Positions 15,051 through 23,278 of a stretch of 64,000 bases of DNA are shown piece by piece; position 1 is the first letter of the stretch, and each line of letters opens with the position of its first letter. The notes under the pieces were generated by a model that had not been told where the DNA came from, did no database searches, and saw nothing but the letters and a program-made list of their open reading frames with translations. The position numbers were made by a program, and so were the translations under genes. This stretch comes from Henriciella pelagia (GTDB lineage: Bacteria > Pseudomonadota > Alphaproteobacteria > Caulobacterales > Hyphomonadaceae), in the NCBI RefSeq assembly GCF_002088945.1, contig NZ_NCSU01000003.1:103863-167862 (forward strand), read 5' to 3'.

Positions 15051-17015
15051 CTAGGCGGTGGCCCCGGCGAGGGCGATGCCGGTGATCGAGAAGGTCGAGC
15101 CTTCGCCTTCGGCAGACTGGACCTCGATCGACCAGCCATGGTCCTCGGCGAGCGACCTGACCACGAAGAGGCCAAGCCCTTCACCGGCGGACCTTTCGGA
15201 TTTGACATAAGGGTCGAACAGGCTGGCGAGCGCGTCTTCCGGGATGCCGGTGCCGGTATCGGAGACGTCGAGCCTCGCCGTGCCGTCTGTTTCGGCCGCG
15301 CTGACCGTGATGCGGCCAGCGTTCGTATGCTTGACGGCATTGGCGACGAGATTGGTGAGGAGGCGCATCAGGATGACCGGGTCGCCCCTGAGCTGCAGGT
15401 CCGTCGGCGCGCCAGCCAGTGTTATCGATCTTGATGCGGCCTCATCGCCGAACATCATGGTGACGCTGTCGATAAGCTTGGCGGCCGGGATGGTGCCTGG
15501 GGCACCGGGGTCTGGCGTCGCGGGTGAGGGCGGGCGCGCATCATTCAAGTCGCGCTCGATCACGCTTTCCAGATAGGACAGCCCCTCACCGACTGTCTCG
15601 TCCTGCTCGCCCCTGGCGAGGGCCATGCGCAGCGACAGGAGCGGCTGTTTGAGGTCGTGCGCCGTGGAGGCGGCGCGCCGCCTCTGTGCTTCGGCAAGCC
15701 GGAGGGCCCGGTCATGCGCGGCGGTCACGCTGGTCAGCTGGTCGGAGAGATGGGCCTTTTCGCGCAGCGCCGAAAGTTCTGCCTGAGCGGCATCGTCGCG
15801 TTCCTGGCGAAGCCCCAGTGTCTGCACGACAAGCGCTGCTGCGAAGAGGATGGTGTCGATGGTAAAGCCGATGTGCACGGTCTTGGTCCACAGGTCGAAA
15901 GGCAGCGCATTCGTGTGACGGGCCACGGCACCGAAACCGCTCAGGCCAAACATGAACGCCGCGGCCGTGAAGAACAGTCCCGCGCCGCGGTGCCGGTTCA
16001 CGACAGCAAGGACAGCCCCTGTGAGATTGACCGCAGCGATGAGGATGATCGCTGCGAGCAGTACGATATTCGCCATTGCGGAGTTGAGGATGAAAGCCGC
16101 GAGGAGACCGAGTATCCAGCTCACGCCGAGGGCCGACATGAGAATCCGGTTGAAGCGGGGGTAGACGGAGCGCGCATTGAGGAATGTCCGCGTCATGAAG
16201 GTGAAGGCCGTCATCGCCAGTCCGCCCAGCAGGACTTCGACGACATAGGCTGCCGGGGCGTGCTTCACGAAGAAAGCGTAGAGGTAGCCATAATTCGCCA
16301 GGAAGTAGCCATAGATAAGCAGTGCAAAGAGACCGTAATAGAAGGCGGTTCGCTGGCGCAGGATGGCCGCAAACGCAAAGATGGCGATCAGCAGCGCGGC
16401 CCGCATGCCGAACAGAAATGAGTGAAAGGATTCCCGCGCCTCATGCGCATCTATGAAGGCCTGTTCCTCCATCAGGAAGAAAGGCGCGTTGGTGTAATAG
16501 CCATAAGGCAGGCGAAACCAGATTTCCGCGGTCCCGCGCGGGGGAACGGCAAATGCCTCGCTCATGAAGTTGCGATTCTGTGGAAACCGGTCCGCAAACG
16601 AACCATCATAACTGACCTGCCGCAGGATGAGCCGAGGCCCGGTGGCCTCGTCGACGCGCCAGGCTTCCATGTCATAGGGCGCGATGTATCCGTTTGGAAC
16701 GAACCGGCGGAGCGTTGTGGTGTCTGATGGGTTTGCGAGGGTCAGCTGCAGCCAGACCGGACCAGGCACCGGCACGGCACCAGCCGCAGGGCCCGGTGCT
16801 GGCCGGCCGGTGGTGTCCAGGCGAGCGCGGGCTTCTGCCAATGACAGACGCTCCCGTGCGTCGGGGATTTCGACGATCGTGCCGTAAGCGAGCACAAAAT
16901 CGACTTTTGGCTGATCAAGGACAATGTCCTGCGCACCCGCATCGGGCGGTGCCACGGTCGCCAATAAAAGGCAGACCAGCCCCAGGAGTCTTGTTATGAA
17001 GCCTGAGAGGGCCAT
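15051..17015 (-). CDS. Sensor histidine kinase with 7TM-DISM sensor
   Basis: A 654-residue kinase. A signal peptide (to about residue 28) is followed by an extracellular domain, the beta-rich 7TMR-DISM extracellular region (about 30-190), then seven transmembrane helices (about 200-400) and a coiled coil. The phosphoacceptor H-box is TAHDLKQPLLSLR (His 453), and the ATPase domain has LLTNLVANAVKHT and DTGTGIP plus GEGLGLFVV. DISM sensors are thought to sense carbohydrates or small ligands. It is divergently transcribed from the LuxR-type response regulator, its evident partner. GGAG precedes the ATG at 17015. Confidence 0.92.
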   Translation of the reverse strand: MALSGFITRLLGLVCLLLATVAPPDAGAQDIVLDQPKVDFVLAYGTIVEIPDARERLSLAEARARLDTTGRPAPGPAAGAVPVPGPVWLQLTLANPSDTTTLRRFVPNGYIAPYDMEAWRVDEATGPRLILRQVSYDGSFADRFPQNRNFMSEAFAVPPRGTAEIWFRLPYGYYTNAPFFLMEEQAFIDAHEARESFHSFLFGMRAALLIAIFAFAAILRQRTAFYYGLFALLIYGYFLANYGYLYAFFVKHAPAAYVVEVLLGGLAMTAFTFMTRTFLNARSVYPRFNRILMSALGVSWILGLLAAFILNSAMANIVLLAAIILIAAVNLTGAVLAVVNRHRGAGLFFTAAAFMFGLSGFGAVARHTNALPFDLWTKTVHIGFTIDTILFAAALVVQTLGLRQERDDAAQAELSALREKAHLSDQLTSVTAAHDRALRLAEAQRRRAASTAHDLKQPLLSLRMALARGEQDETVGEGLSYLESVIERDLNDARPPSPATPDPGAPGTIPAAKLIDSVTMMFGDEAASRSITLAGAPTDLQLRGDPVILMRLLTNLVANAVKHTNAGRITVSAAETDGTARLDVSDTGTGIPEDALASLFDPYVKSERSAGEGLGLFVVRSLAEDHGWSIEVQSAEGEGSTFSITGIALAGATA

Positions 17016-17047
17016 GGCGGCTCCAGTTGAGACCCTGTGGGGGGCGC

Positions 17048-17692
17048 GTGGCAGATCTGAGCGGAACTATAGGCGTCGTCATTGCCGATGACCACGAAAT
17101 GGTGAGGAGCGGTCTCGAACGACTTTTCGGGACGATCCACCGGGCGCACGTGATTGGCATGGCGGCCGATGGCCTTGAGGCCATTGCGCTCTGCCGCAAG
17201 CTCCGGCCTGGCCTGATGACGCTCGATGTCGGCATGCCCCTGGCAAATGGGGCGGAAGTGTTCGCCGAATGCCGCAGGTGGAGCCCGGAGACGAAAGTCG
17301 CCGTGTTCACGGGCTTTACATCCGTCTCGATGCTGGCCGACTGGGTTGCTTCCGGCGTCGATGGGCTGTTCCTCAAGACGTGCGGTGAAGAAGAACTTCG
17401 TGCCGGACTCGAACTGGTCCTGTCGGGCCAGAAATATGTCGCTGGCGATATTGTGCGGCGGCTTGAAGACAGCCCGCCGCCGCCAGATCTTACCCTTCGC
17501 GAGCGCGAGGTGCTCAGCCTCATTGCGGAGGGCCTCACCTCGACCCAGATCGGCGACAAACTCGCCATCAGCCCCAAGACGGTCGAGAAGCATCGCGCCA
17601 CCCTGTTTGAAAAATTCGGCGCCCCTTCCGTGGCCGGCCTTCTGACAGCGGCGTTCCGGACCGGCCTGCTCGACCATCTCAACCAGACCTGA
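17048..17692 (+). CDS. LuxR/NarL-type response regulator
   Basis: 214 residues. The start is taken as GTG 17048, with a GGGGGG ribosome site, rather than the in-frame TTG at 17027. The receiver domain has the acidic pair IADDHE, the phosphoacceptor Asp 60 in MTLDVGMP, the Thr/Ser switch FTGFTS and the Lys of LFLKTC. The C-terminal helix-turn-helix LTLREREVLSLIAEGLTSTQIG... is of the LuxR/NarL class. It is head-to-head with the DISM kinase (32 bp between starts) and should be phosphorylated by it. Candidate target sites are the 21-bp palindromes at 15025 and 18300. Confidence 0.92.
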   Translation: MADLSGTIGVVIADDHEMVRSGLERLFGTIHRAHVIGMAADGLEAIALCRKLRPGLMTLDVGMPLANGAEVFAECRRWSPETKVAVFTGFTSVSMLADWVASGVDGLFLKTCGEEELRAGLELVLSGQKYVAGDIVRRLEDSPPPPDLTLREREVLSLIAEGLTSTQIGDKLAISPKTVEKHRATLFEKFGAPSVAGLLTAAFRTGLLDHLNQT

Positions 17693-18220
17693 TCAGGACC
17701 CGGCTGGCGGGGTCTTCGGCGTGAAGTTCTTCACCCATTTGCGGCCGTACTCGTTGTAAATTTCATAGGCATCGTAGAACTGGCCGGGGCGTGCATCTTC
17801 AGGCAGCGTCTCGAACATGCGGTAAACCTTGTCGACACCCGGCTTGTAGACCGTCGTTGGCCCGCCGGATGTGTAACTCGTCGATGACAGGCTGGTTGAA
17901 TAGGGCGTGGGGCTGGAGACGGTGTAGGTCGTGTTGGTCGTTGTCGGCAGGTATTGGGTGGACGTGCTGCCTGTGTTCGCGGAATCGATCTCGATGAAGT
18001 AGCGATAGTTTGCCTCGATGGCAGACTCCGCGGCCCGCAACAGCGTCATGCGCTTGAGCTTTTTCGAGGAGGTATAGGCGTTCCCGGACGATGACACCGA
18101 GAGAATGTCAGTGCCGCGCCAGGTCGGTTCCTGTCCGCCGGTAAAGCCATCCACCTGGTAGCCCGTCGCACAGCCCGATGCGAACAGGGCGGCGGTGAGA
18201 ATGAGTGTCTTGCCATACAT
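17693..18220 (-). CDS. CC0125/CC1285-type lipoprotein
   Basis: 175 residues with the lipobox ASGC (Cys 17). After it come YQVDGFTGGQEPTWRGTDILSVSSSGNAYTS and ALRAAESAIEAN-like helices matching the lipoprotein family named after Caulobacter loci CC0125/CC1285. A low-complexity Ser/Thr-rich stretch (TSTQYLPTTTNTTYTV...) lies in the middle. Function is unknown; it is probably an outer-membrane or periplasmic lipoprotein. The stop codon directly abuts that of the response regulator on the other strand. The 21-bp palindrome 79 bp upstream is shared with the lipoprotein gene at 14608-14955. Confidence 0.78.
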   Translation of the reverse strand: MYGKTLILTAALFASGCATGYQVDGFTGGQEPTWRGTDILSVSSSGNAYTSSKKLKRMTLLRAAESAIEANYRYFIEIDSANTGSTSTQYLPTTTNTTYTVSSPTPYSTSLSSTSYTSGGPTTVYKPGVDKVYRMFETLPEDARPGQFYDAYEIYNEYGRKWVKNFTPKTPPAGS

Positions 18221-18299
18221 GGCCTGTTCCTTTCGCTCGTTGCAGCAGCCATGAGCTGGCTGCCTGAGGGAAAGCTAGGCGATGAGCGGTTGCAGGGGC

Positions 18300-18320
18300 A
18301 TGGGGGCTTTCCCCCAATCG
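18300..18320. promoter_or_regulatory. Shared 21-bp palindromic element, site 2
   Basis: ATGGGGGCTTTCCCCCAATCG, 79 bp upstream of the lipoprotein start at 18220. It differs from site 1 (15025-15045) at two central bases only and has the same orientation relative to its downstream gene. Confidence 0.6.
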
Positions 18321-18369
18321 CCGTGTGCCGAGCCGATGCCGCGGGACTTCGCAAAGCCCTGCATCCGGT

Positions 18370-18434
18370 ACGGCTCCTCTTCAGAAGCCTTTGCGCCAAC
18401 GGCCCCGCTTGACCTCAACGAGCGGGGGTTTTGC
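18370..18434 (+). terminator. Terminator-like block B, duplicate of block A
   Basis: It repeats the 67-bp block at 14531-14597 with few changes, including CCAACGGCCCC, the stem ending in AGCGGGGG and the TTTTGC tail. The T run is on the plus strand, yet both flanking genes are on the minus strand, so it ends no obvious nearby transcript. Confidence 0.6.
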
Positions 18435-18461
18435 TGTTGGTGACCACATGGTCCAGCCAAG

Positions 18462-19133
18462 CTACCCTCCCGATATCCAGACACATTGCTCAACCGTTTG
18501 CAGGCCGTACATGACTGTTGTCTCGTAGCAGTGGCAGGTTGGATTGCTGATATGTGAGGGTGGGGTTTCGTCGCAGCTGACTGGCGGCGGCGCTGGCGGC
18601 ATAGATGCCCCGCCGGGGCTCCATGTACCCAGATCCACTGTCGGCCCGGCTGGAATTGTATCAAGGTCGCCGTTCACGGCAGGCGGGGATGCGCTGCCAA
18701 TCAGGGCGCCTTCCCGGTCCTTGTACCAGTGGGGATGCAGCATGCCGCCAATTCCGGTGCGTCGCTCCATCACGAGGAGAGCGGTGATGGCGCTCGGGTC
18801 GGGAGGTGGCGTGCCCCAGAGCGTGACCGTCTGGCCGTTAATGCCCCGCAGGAAGTCGAACTCGGCATCGCGTTCGGCCTTCTTTGTCTCGAAGGCGGCC
18901 AGTACGGCTTCGCGGCTGGGCCCGTCGGGCAGCGCGCGGCCGGTGGTCTGAAGTTCGCGCAGATCCGCCTGGTATTCGTCGAATTTGCGCTGCTGTCCGG
19001 GCGTCAGGACATTGTAAACGTCGTCGCTGCTGAAGGTGTACTGGGTGCTTGAGATTTCGGTTGGCGGTGTCTGTGCCGACAGGCTTGTCTGCGCAAGCGC
19101 AAGGCAGGCGGCGGCGAGTATGAAACGGATCAT
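18462..19133 (-). CDS. Secreted protein of unknown function
   Basis: 223 residues from the ATG at 19133, which places the AAAGGA ribosome site at a normal distance. The signal peptide is MIRFILAAACLALAQTSLSAQ. The mature protein has a charged helical region with LTPGQQRKFDEYQADLREL and ETKKAERDAEFDFLRG. A Pro-rich segment follows, then a Cys cluster (CDETPPSHISNPTCHCYETT) at the C-terminus. I do not recognise the family. It follows the Cys-rich secreted protein gene at 19149 by about 15 bp, so the two form an operon and probably act together in the envelope. Confidence 0.7.
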   Translation of the reverse strand: MIRFILAAACLALAQTSLSAQTPPTEISSTQYTFSSDDVYNVLTPGQQRKFDEYQADLRELQTTGRALPDGPSREAVLAAFETKKAERDAEFDFLRGINGQTVTLWGTPPPDPSAITALLVMERRTGIGGMLHPHWYKDREGALIGSASPPAVNGDLDTIPAGPTVDLGTWSPGGASMPPAPPPVSCDETPPSHISNPTCHCYETTVMYGLQTVEQCVWISGG

Positions 19134-19148
19134 GGGCATGTCCTTTCG

Positions 19149-19952
19149 TCAGAAATCGAGATCACCGAGGCTGAACTCGTCTTCGGCTTCGGCATCGGCG
19201 CGGGCTGTGGCGCGGTCGGCCTGCTCCTGCCAGGTACGTGGTGGGGCTGCGGCGGAGGGCGGTGTGGACGGAGAAACCGGGGCCGGCGTCTGCTTTGAGG
19301 GTGGCGGGGACGGGCGGGGCGGCGGCGTCCACTCGGATTCGTCGAGCCAGACGGGGCGCTTGTATTTCAACCCGCAGCGGCCGGCCTGAGTATTGATCCG
19401 GCGTGAGGCACGGCAGCTATTGCGTTCGGAGACGGTCAGCCTTGTGAGGGGGCCGCTGCACTTTTCGATCCGCGCGGTACATTGCTGTTGGGTCAGCTTG
19501 GTATGGTCGCGGCACCATGTGTCACTGAGACAGCGGATATCGTCATCGTCATAGGTCGACATCAGGGCCTTGGCGGGTGGCGGGGCTTCACAGAACCGCG
19601 GATTGCGAAGCAGGTCGGCCTGTCTGGCGTTGAGGTCTGACAAGAAGGTCGAACAGTCAAACAGGTCCCAGAGCTCAGACTTGCCCGCACGCCCATCCCG
19701 CCACTGGCCGACGCACACCTTGACCCGGCTGTCGCAATTCCAGCGTTCCCCCGCCTTGCCGCCAAGGGCGCAAACATGCTCGCCAAGGCAGGTCAGATTG
19801 TCGATGCGCCAGGCGGGGTCGTCACGGCCGGGAGGCAAGCTGGAATAGAGCCGGTCGAGCTGCTCCCACTGAACACCTTGTGCAATGGCAGGTGGCCGAA
19901 ACCCGGCGATGGCCAGGACGGCGCATGCAAGGGCGAGAATGCGGATCGCCAT
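19149..19952 (-). CDS. Cys-rich secreted protein of unknown function
   Basis: 267 residues with a cleavable signal (MAIRILALACAVLAIAGFRPPAIAQ). The mature part has about a dozen cysteines in short loops (DNLTCLGEHVCALGG, RWNCDSRVKVCVG, CLSDTWCRDH, QQCTARIEKCSG), which suggests stacked disulfides. The C-terminal third is a Pro/Ala-rich, low-complexity linker ending in an acidic EDEFSLGDLDF. Repeated C-x3-7-C units resemble small lysozyme-inhibitor or LprI-like modules, but I cannot claim that match. A strong GGGGGAGG site precedes the ATG. It is first in an operon with the gene at 18462. Confidence 0.7.
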   Translation of the reverse strand: MAIRILALACAVLAIAGFRPPAIAQGVQWEQLDRLYSSLPPGRDDPAWRIDNLTCLGEHVCALGGKAGERWNCDSRVKVCVGQWRDGRAGKSELWDLFDCSTFLSDLNARQADLLRNPRFCEAPPPAKALMSTYDDDDIRCLSDTWCRDHTKLTQQQCTARIEKCSGPLTRLTVSERNSCRASRRINTQAGRCGLKYKRPVWLDESEWTPPPRPSPPPSKQTPAPVSPSTPPSAAAPPRTWQEQADRATARADAEAEDEFSLGDLDF

Positions 19953-20222
19953 ACTGCCTCCCCCTGATGTGATGCGGGTATGAGCGTTGCGGAGAGTTTA
20001 CCCTGTTCAGCGCCAACGTTCAAATTGAGGGGCGCAGCGCGGCGCCGGAGGATCATGGCGCGGCCTCTTCCGCATTGTCCAGCATTTCGCGAATCTGACG
20101 TATCTTGCTCTGACCGACGTTTACGTTGATGTAGCGACCATGTGGTGGGCGACTATTGATCGAATTGCTGCAATCAGCAAGGCGTTGCCCAAAAGCGTGG
20201 CCCGGCGTAGGAGCGCAGGACT

Positions 20223-20921
20223 ATGACCCAGCCCATCCGGACAATCGGCTTCGATGCGGACGATACGCTCTGGCACAATGAGAGCGTGTTCCGGCTGACG
20301 CAGGAGCAGATCTTCGACATGCTGGCCGATCATGCCGACCCTGATACGATCGGGGAGAAGCTGCTGGCAGCCGAACGGCGCAATCTCGGGCTTTATGGCT
20401 TCGGCGTGAAGGGCTTCACGCTGTCGATGATCGAGACGGCGATTGAGGTGACGAGCGGCAAGGTGCCGGCTGCGACGATCAAGGAAATCCTCGAGGCTGG
20501 ACGGGCGATGCTGACCCATCCGGTTGAGACACTGCCCGGCGTGCATGACACGCTGGAGGCCGTCGCGCCGGATTATTCGCTGATCCTGATCACCAAGGGC
20601 GACCTGTTCGACCAGGAGCGCAAGCTCGCCCAGTCCGGCCTTGGCGATTATTTCGACGGGGTGGAGATCGTCTCCGACAAGAAGCCCGCCGTCTATGAGC
20701 GGATCTTCGGGGCGAGCGAAGGCGGGCCGGAGGCGGCGATGATGGTCGGCAATTCGCTGAAATCTGACGTCATTCCGGCCATTGAGGCAGGCAGCTGGGG
20801 CGTGCACGTGCCGCACAGCCTGACCTGGGCGCTGGAACATGCCGATCCGCCGGAGGGCGCAGAACGGTTCCGGCAGATCGAGACGCTGGACGCACTGCCC
20901 GACCTGCTGCGCGGGCTCTAG
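20223..20921 (+). CDS. HAD family hydrolase
   Basis: A 232-residue haloacid-dehalogenase fold phosphatase. Motif I is GFDADDTLWHNE (nucleophile Asp and acid/base Asp), motif II LILITKGD, motif III around Lys in VSDKKPAVYERIF, and motif IV MVGNSLKSDVIPA. Pyrimidine nucleotidase / phosphoglycolate phosphatase-like members look similar, but the substrate is not assignable. AGGAG precedes the ATG. The 270 bp upstream, 19953-20222, hold no clear gene. Its end overlaps by four bases the convergent cytochrome-like lipoprotein gene. Confidence 0.9.
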   Translation: MTQPIRTIGFDADDTLWHNESVFRLTQEQIFDMLADHADPDTIGEKLLAAERRNLGLYGFGVKGFTLSMIETAIEVTSGKVPAATIKEILEAGRAMLTHPVETLPGVHDTLEAVAPDYSLILITKGDLFDQERKLAQSGLGDYFDGVEIVSDKKPAVYERIFGASEGGPEAAMMVGNSLKSDVIPAIEAGSWGVHVPHSLTWALEHADPPEGAERFRQIETLDALPDLLRGL

Positions 20922-21445
20922 TCTTCCTGCTTGTACCAGAACTGGTTGTGGCAGCTGGTGCAGCTGTCGGTGAGGGCGAGGGCGGCCTCGTCGAGCGCGA
21001 TCGGGTCGCGCATTTCTGCGGCGAGGGAAATCCCTTGGCCAATGCCGGCAAGCTTGCGCGCCTCGGAGGCATAACCGGCCGGATCGGCTGCAATATAGGC
21101 GGCGACATCAGCTGCGGTGGAGGCGCCTTCGCTGTCCTCGTTCCAGAGGGTTTCGCCTTCTGTGGCGACTGGCATGTCCGGCGCAGCTTCAAGGGCGAGC
21201 GCCGCCTGTTCGATGGTGCGGGCCGCCTCGTCCAGCGCGTCCCATTGAGATGCGTTGAGCAGGGACGGGTCGAGGTCGCCCTCCTCATTGTAGAGCTCGA
21301 AAGCGATGGTCTGTATCTGGTCTGAGGCTGGCTCGATCAGGTCGGTCATGGCCGCGCGGACCGTCTGCGGGTGAATGTCATCGGTGGAGGCGCCGCCGCA
21401 CGATGCGAGAAGCAGGGCGGTAGCGGCAGGAAGGGCAAGGCGCAT
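20918..21445 (-). CDS. Cytochrome c'-like (class II) lipoprotein
   Basis: 175 residues from the ATG at 21445, the start that gives a proper lipobox (LLASC, Cys 16). The body is predicted helical (EEGDLDPSLLNASQWDALDEAARTIEQAALAL) and the single haem motif CTSCH (Cys 162, Cys 165, His 166) is close to the C-terminus, as in four-helix-bundle class II cytochromes c. Such proteins bind haem in the periplasm and have been linked to NO binding or electron transfer. Here it would be anchored to a membrane through its lipid. Confidence 0.82.
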   Translation of the reverse strand: MRLALPAATALLLASCGGASTDDIHPQTVRAAMTDLIEPASDQIQTIAFELYNEEGDLDPSLLNASQWDALDEAARTIEQAALALEAAPDMPVATEGETLWNEDSEGASTAADVAAYIAADPAGYASEARKLAGIGQGISLAAEMRDPIALDEAALALTDSCTSCHNQFWYKQED

Positions 21446-21497
21446 AGGGCAGGGTCTTTCATGGGAGGCGAAAGACCTTGTAGCGCCATTGCTCTGA

Positions 21498-21653
21498 TTA
21501 CACCACGTAATCTGCGCCTTCATTGCGGTCCGATGCCTTGCGCCAGATCCACCAGGAATAGGCCACGCCAAACAGGGTGACTGACATGATGCACGCGACG
21601 AAGGCGAAGACGAGCGTGCTGCGTTGTATGCCGCGTGTGAAGGCACAGACCAC
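21498..21653 (-). pseudogene. Short membrane-protein reading frame (possible 3' remnant)
   Basis: A 51-codon frame from GTG 21653 to TAA 21498 with good codon bias: one transmembrane helix (TLVFAFVACIMSVTLFGVAYSWWIW) and a polar tail RKASDRNEGADYVV. There is no ribosome site, and the frame stays open about 45 codon-like bases further upstream before a stop, so it may be the 3' end of a longer gene whose 5' part is gone. It abuts the truncated channel frame on the other strand. Confidence 0.4.
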
Positions 21654-21675
21654 AGGGCCGTTCTGACCGCGTTTC

Positions 21676-21909
21676 TTGGCCTGCTGGTTCGGGACCTTTT
21701 CGGGTGCCTATACCGGTTCGGTGGCGGACCTGATCTACTTTTCCGGAATGACTTTTGTCACGCTGGGCTTCACCCAGATGGAGACCAGCGGCTCGATACG
21801 CCTGGTCGCCATGATGCAATCGCTGGGCGGATTCATGATCCTGACCTGGTCAGCAACGTTCATCTATTCGGTGTGGCAGGACTCCGTGAAACGCCACCAG
21901 CCAGACTGA
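21676..21909 (+). pseudogene. Truncated ion-channel (Ion_trans_2-like) gene
   Basis: A 77-codon frame encoding only the pore helix, filter region and second transmembrane helix of a two-TM potassium-channel-like protein: YFSGMTFVTLGFTQ, then a hydrophobic helix GGFMILTWSATFIYSVWQ. Normal members have a first transmembrane helix about 50 residues earlier; here the frame is closed by a stop at 21664 and no ATG or ribosome site exists. The filter is TLGF rather than T-x-GYG. It is most likely a 5'-deleted remnant. Confidence 0.55.
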
Positions 21910-21914
21910 CGCCC

Positions 21915-21949
21915 AAAAAAGAAGCGCCCCTCACAGGGAGGGACGCTTC
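21915..21949 (-). terminator. Rho-independent terminator of the DJ-1/PfpI gene
   Basis: On the minus strand GAAGCGTCCCTC, a short loop, GAGGGGCGCTTC, then TTTTTT. It lies 29 bp after the stop of the gene at 21979-22554. Confidence 0.9.
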
Positions 21950-21978
21950 GGTCGGATCGCTTGGCGAAGGGGATGAGA

Positions 21979-22554
21979 CTACGCGGCGACCGATTCTCGT
22001 TGACCGTCATGTTTGCCCTCGCAAATTTCCTCGACGATCTTGTCATTGAACGCACCAAGGTCGTCCGGGTTGCGTGATGTCACGAGACCTTCATCGACAA
22101 CCACCGGCTCATCGGAAACGATGCCGCCGGCATTTTTCAGATCCTGCTGGATAGCCTTGAAACCCGTAACCTTCCGGCCATTCACCAGATTGGCCGAAAT
22201 TAGCACCTGTGGGCCGTGGCAGATCGAGAAGACCGGCTTCTTCTGCTCGAAGAAGGCGGACACGAAGTCGAGCGCCTTCTGGTTGGTGCGGAGCGTATCG
22301 GGGCTGAACAGGCCGCCCGGAATAAGGATGGCGTCGAAATCGTCGGCCTTCACCTCGTCCAGCGTCTTGTCGACGGCGATCTTCATGCCGTGCTTGCGGT
22401 GCTGGTTGGCTTCGATCTCGCCATGCTCGAGCGAGACGATAACGGTCTTGCCGCCAGCATTTTCGATGGCCTCTTTCGGTGAGGTGAGCTCGACCTCCTC
22501 AAAGCCGTCGGCGGCGAGGATTGCGAGGGTTTTTCCTTCTGCTCTCTTTGTCAT
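21979..22554 (-). CDS. DJ-1/PfpI family protein (type 1 glutamine amidotransferase fold)
   Basis: A 191-residue protein with the N-terminal LAILAADGFEEVELTSP and the nucleophile elbow FSICHGPQVL (Cys 112) typical of PfpI/YhbO-type proteins. Family members are stress-related; reported activities include deglycase or glyoxalase and, in archaea, protease, but assignments are disputed. It is cytoplasmic and single, with a clear terminator at 21915-21949. RNA polymerase site and inducer cannot be read. Confidence 0.92.
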   Translation of the reverse strand: MTKRAEGKTLAILAADGFEEVELTSPKEAIENAGGKTVIVSLEHGEIEANQHRKHGMKIAVDKTLDEVKADDFDAILIPGGLFSPDTLRTNQKALDFVSAFFEQKKPVFSICHGPQVLISANLVNGRKVTGFKAIQQDLKNAGGIVSDEPVVVDEGLVTSRNPDDLGAFNDKIVEEICEGKHDGQRESVAA

Positions 22555-22671
22555 CTGAATCTCCTGAATTTCTTTCGGATCATGGCCGCGGCAACCGTGC
22601 GCGCCACCTGTTTCAACAACGGGTGCGGCGGCTTTGCGTTCCGGCGTGAAGACGTTTTAACTGTTGCGGTT

Positions 22672-23133
22672 TCAGGCTGCATTGTCATGGTGGTCAATTT
22701 CCTCTGCGAGGCGCTCCATTGGGGCGTTTTCGGCCTTCATCTGGGCATGGTTGAGAGCACTCAGGAATTTTGCCGGGCGGGCCATGGTCGGAAAGTCGAT
22801 CTCGCCAGCGCCGCGCCCTTCAATGTCGAGGCCGCCAAAGCCGAAGATGCGGCCAAGGATGCCCTGGTCGAGCTTCGCGCCTTCGACGGCTTCGAGGGAA
22901 AGCTGTGTGACGTGCGCGGAGATGAAGCCCTTTTTGAGAAGGATGGACCGGTTGGTGATGGCAAACTCGGTGGTGTTGAGGCGGATCATTTCGTAGATCC
23001 AGTAGATGATGCCGATGATCAGCCAGCCAAAGATGAGCAGGGCTGCCCAGGCGCGCGCATGCCACAGCCAGTGGAACCGGCCGCGATAGATGACGTGTTC
23101 GCCTTCATGCAGGTGCGTGTTGATATAGCTCAT
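22672..23133 (-). CDS. Bacterial PH domain membrane protein
   Basis: 153 residues from the ATG at 23133; the longer in-frame extension has no ribosome site. Two adjacent hydrophobic segments (LWHARAWAALLIFGWLIIGIIYWIYEMI, about residues 20-48) are followed by the bPH2-type strand pattern TEFAITNRSILLKKGFISAHVTQLSLEAVEGAKLDQGILGRIFGFG. Such YdbT/DUF304-like proteins are inner-membrane proteins of unknown function. It is divergent from typA. Confidence 0.85.
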   Translation of the reverse strand: MSYINTHLHEGEHVIYRGRFHWLWHARAWAALLIFGWLIIGIIYWIYEMIRLNTTEFAITNRSILLKKGFISAHVTQLSLEAVEGAKLDQGILGRIFGFGGLDIEGRGAGEIDFPTMARPAKFLSALNHAQMKAENAPMERLAEEIDHHDNAA

Positions 23134-23278
23134 CCGGCCGGTGCCTCTTTCGGGGTGTCCTGCCAAATTAACGATATGTGGGGCCGGCGTGTTCCCGCTG
23201 TGGTGAGGATGAGCCCTCGCTTTTCGGCGCGATGCCGTGTACACGCGCGCCAAACAAGCCTTGAAAGCCTACCCTCCC

